Assembly: GCA_023231105.1 (NCBI GenBank)
Contig: JALNWB010000205.1
Span: 1 to 6,237 of the forward strand
Source of the DNA: Ignavibacteriaceae bacterium
Lineage (GTDB): Bacteria > Bacteroidota > Ignavibacteria > Ignavibacteriales > Ignavibacteriaceae
Length of the DNA: 6,237 nt
Reading direction: 5' to 3'
A program made the translations under genes and the position numbers. Under the pieces are notes generated by a model. The model had not been told where the DNA came from. It saw only the letters and a program-made list of their open reading frames with translations, and searched no databases. Shown here in pieces: positions 5,039 to 6,237 of the stretch. How positions within the stretch are numbered: position 1 is the stretch's first letter; each line of letters starts with the position of its first letter.

Positions 5039-6237
5039 ATGCCGGAAAGAACCCTTCCTCTTCTCTTTGAAGAAAGTGTAAAAAGATATTCTAAAAATAT
5101 GCTCATGTGGGAAAAAACTTCCGACAAGTATGAGGGAACAACATACGCGCAGATGCAGAAACTTGTTCATCATTTTGCCGCGGGTTTGCAAGCGATTGGA
5201 TTGAACAAAGGTGATCGTTCTGCACTCATCTCCGAAGGACGGAATGATTGGGTAATCGTGGAACTTGGCGTTCTCTTTTGCGGCGCGATAAATGTCCCGA
5301 TTTCCGTTAAAGTGGATGAGCCAAACGATCTTAAATTCCGTCTCGCGCATTCCGGATGTAAAATGGTGATCGTATCAAAAAATCACCGCGCAAAAATTCA
5401 AGCAATAAAAAATGACCTTCCCGAACTTGAAACCATAATTATATTAGATGAGTTAGACGATCTTGAAAAAGATGAAATATCAAAAAATGAAGTGATGAAA
5501 AGGGGAGCGGAATATTTAAAAACACATCATAAAGAGTTTGATGAAAGATGGAAATCAATTAAAGAAAAAGATTACGCAAACATTTGTTACACATCGGGAA
5601 CAACCGCCGACCCTAAAGGTATAATTTTAACTCATCGCAATTATACTTCTAACGTTGAACAATCTACTGCGCTTCTTCCCATACCGGAGCGTTATGTTTC
5701 GCTGTTGATCCTTCCGTGGGATCATGCATTTGCGCATACTTGCGGGATCTACACGTTAATGAAAAACGGGGCGAGCATGGCGGCGATAAAAATTGGTAAA
5801 ACTCCAATTGAAACGTTACGCAACGTTCCTATAAACATAAAAGAAATAAAACCTTCATTCTTATTAAGCGTTCCTTCACTCGCAAAAAATTTTAGAAAGA
5901 ATATCGAAAATGGAATACACGATAAGGGAGAGAAGGTTGAAAAGCTTTTCATCTCAGCATTAAAATTAGCATACGATTATAACGGACTTGGTATTGACCG
6001 CGGCAAAGGTTTAAGAAAAATAAAACTTCCGCTTTATAAACTTTACGATAAATTGATCTTTAGCAAGATTAGAAAAGGCTTCGGCGGCAGACTCGAATTC
6101 TTTATCGGCGGCGGCGCGCTGCTCGATCTTGAATTGCAAAGATTTTTTTATGCCATTGGTATTCCTATGTTTCAAGGTTACGGGTTGACTGAAGCCGCGC
6201 CCGTTATTTCTGCAAATGTTCCCGCATGCCACAAACT
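5039..6237 (+). CDS. Long-chain fatty-acid--CoA ligase, AMP-binding family (partial, 3' end missing)
   Basis: The first 399 residues are open to the window edge, against roughly 600 for the family, so most of the AMP-binding domain is present and the C-terminal swinging domain is missing. The enzyme activates fatty acids with ATP to acyl-AMP and transfers them to CoA at the cytoplasmic membrane face. Motifs seen: the N-terminal YEGTTYAQMQKLVHHFAAGL block, P-loop YTSGTTADPKG (184-194), PWDHAFAHT (226-234), and GYGLTE (380-385), whose glutamate 385 helps bind ATP-Mg. The long region ending DKLIFSKIRKGFGGRLEFFIGGGALL before GYGLTE is typical of the long-chain FadD15/FAA1-type group. Two oddities: P-loop residue 190 is Ala where the family nearly always has Gly or Ser, and PWDHAFAHT departs from the common PLxHVFER. 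It follows the TrpF-like gene on the same strand after 246 nt, probably with its own promoter. Confidence 0.9.
   Translation, partial: MPERTLPLLFEESVKRYSKNMLMWEKTSDKYEGTTYAQMQKLVHHFAAGLQAIGLNKGDRSALISEGRNDWVIVELGVLFCGAINVPISVKVDEPNDLKFRLAHSGCKMVIVSKNHRAKIQAIKNDLPELETIIILDELDDLEKDEISKNEVMKRGAEYLKTHHKEFDERWKSIKEKDYANICYTSGTTADPKGIILTHRNYTSNVEQSTALLPIPERYVSLLILPWDHAFAHTCGIYTLMKNGASMAAIKIGKTPIETLRNVPINIKEIKPSFLLSVPSLAKNFRKNIENGIHDKGEKVEKLFISALKLAYDYNGLGIDRGKGLRKIKLPLYKLYDKLIFSKIRKGFGGRLEFFIGGGALLDLELQRFFYAIGIPMFQGYGLTEAAPVISANVPACHK

Noticed and set aside
4997..5350. A 117-codon minus-strand open frame
   Set aside because: It lies antisense to the conserved N-terminus of the acyl-CoA synthetase and has no family-like motif or good ribosome-binding site.
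5749..6232. Minus-strand open frames at 5749-5952 and 6011-6232
   Set aside because: Both are antisense to the motif-bearing acyl-CoA synthetase frame, which stays open throughout.

Overview
The window reads as AT-rich chromosomal DNA from a Gram-negative bacterium. A periplasmic adaptor, an outer-membrane channel start and a Spy-like secreted protein all imply an outer membrane. AT-rich intergenic spacers, lysine/isoleucine/asparagine-rich proteins and short 'aattcctaatt'- and 'gaatatcgaa'-type intergenic words fit the Bacteroidota/Ignavibacteriota side of the tree. That placement is an impression from style, not a demonstrated assignment. There is no sign of phage, insertion sequence, CRISPR, tRNA or rRNA.

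Left part, minus strand (3893 down to 1): five genes run in one direction as a probable operon. In transcription order they are a Spy/CpxP-like secreted protein, a MacA/HlyD-type periplasmic adaptor, a MacB-type ABC ATPase, a MacB-type permease, and the first 30 codons of a secreted protein that looks like a TolC-type outer-membrane channel. The first four are 14 to 42 nt apart; 104 nt containing a small direct repeat separate the fifth. Together they encode a MacAB-TolC-like machine: ATPase and permease in the inner membrane, adaptor across the periplasm, channel in the outer membrane, with a small periplasmic chaperone- or sensor-like protein made first. The substrate cannot be read from the sequence.

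Middle (3894-4102): a divergent intergenic region that must hold the promoters for the efflux operon and for the rightward gene.

Right part, plus strand: a stand-alone TrpF-fold protein (4103-4792), then a 246-nt spacer with an imperfect hairpin-forming repeat and a candidate promoter, then the first 399 codons of a long-chain acyl-CoA synthetase (AMP-binding family), which runs off the window. No other tryptophan gene is nearby, and the TrpF-like protein lacks the catalytic cysteine of real phosphoribosylanthranilate isomerases. That is the most interesting point in the window.

I found no clearly undescribed multi-gene system. The items most worth checking are the cysteine-less TrpF homologue, the Spy-like protein leading the efflux operon together with a Gly/Met-rich insert in the adaptor, and the intergenic hairpin repeat.
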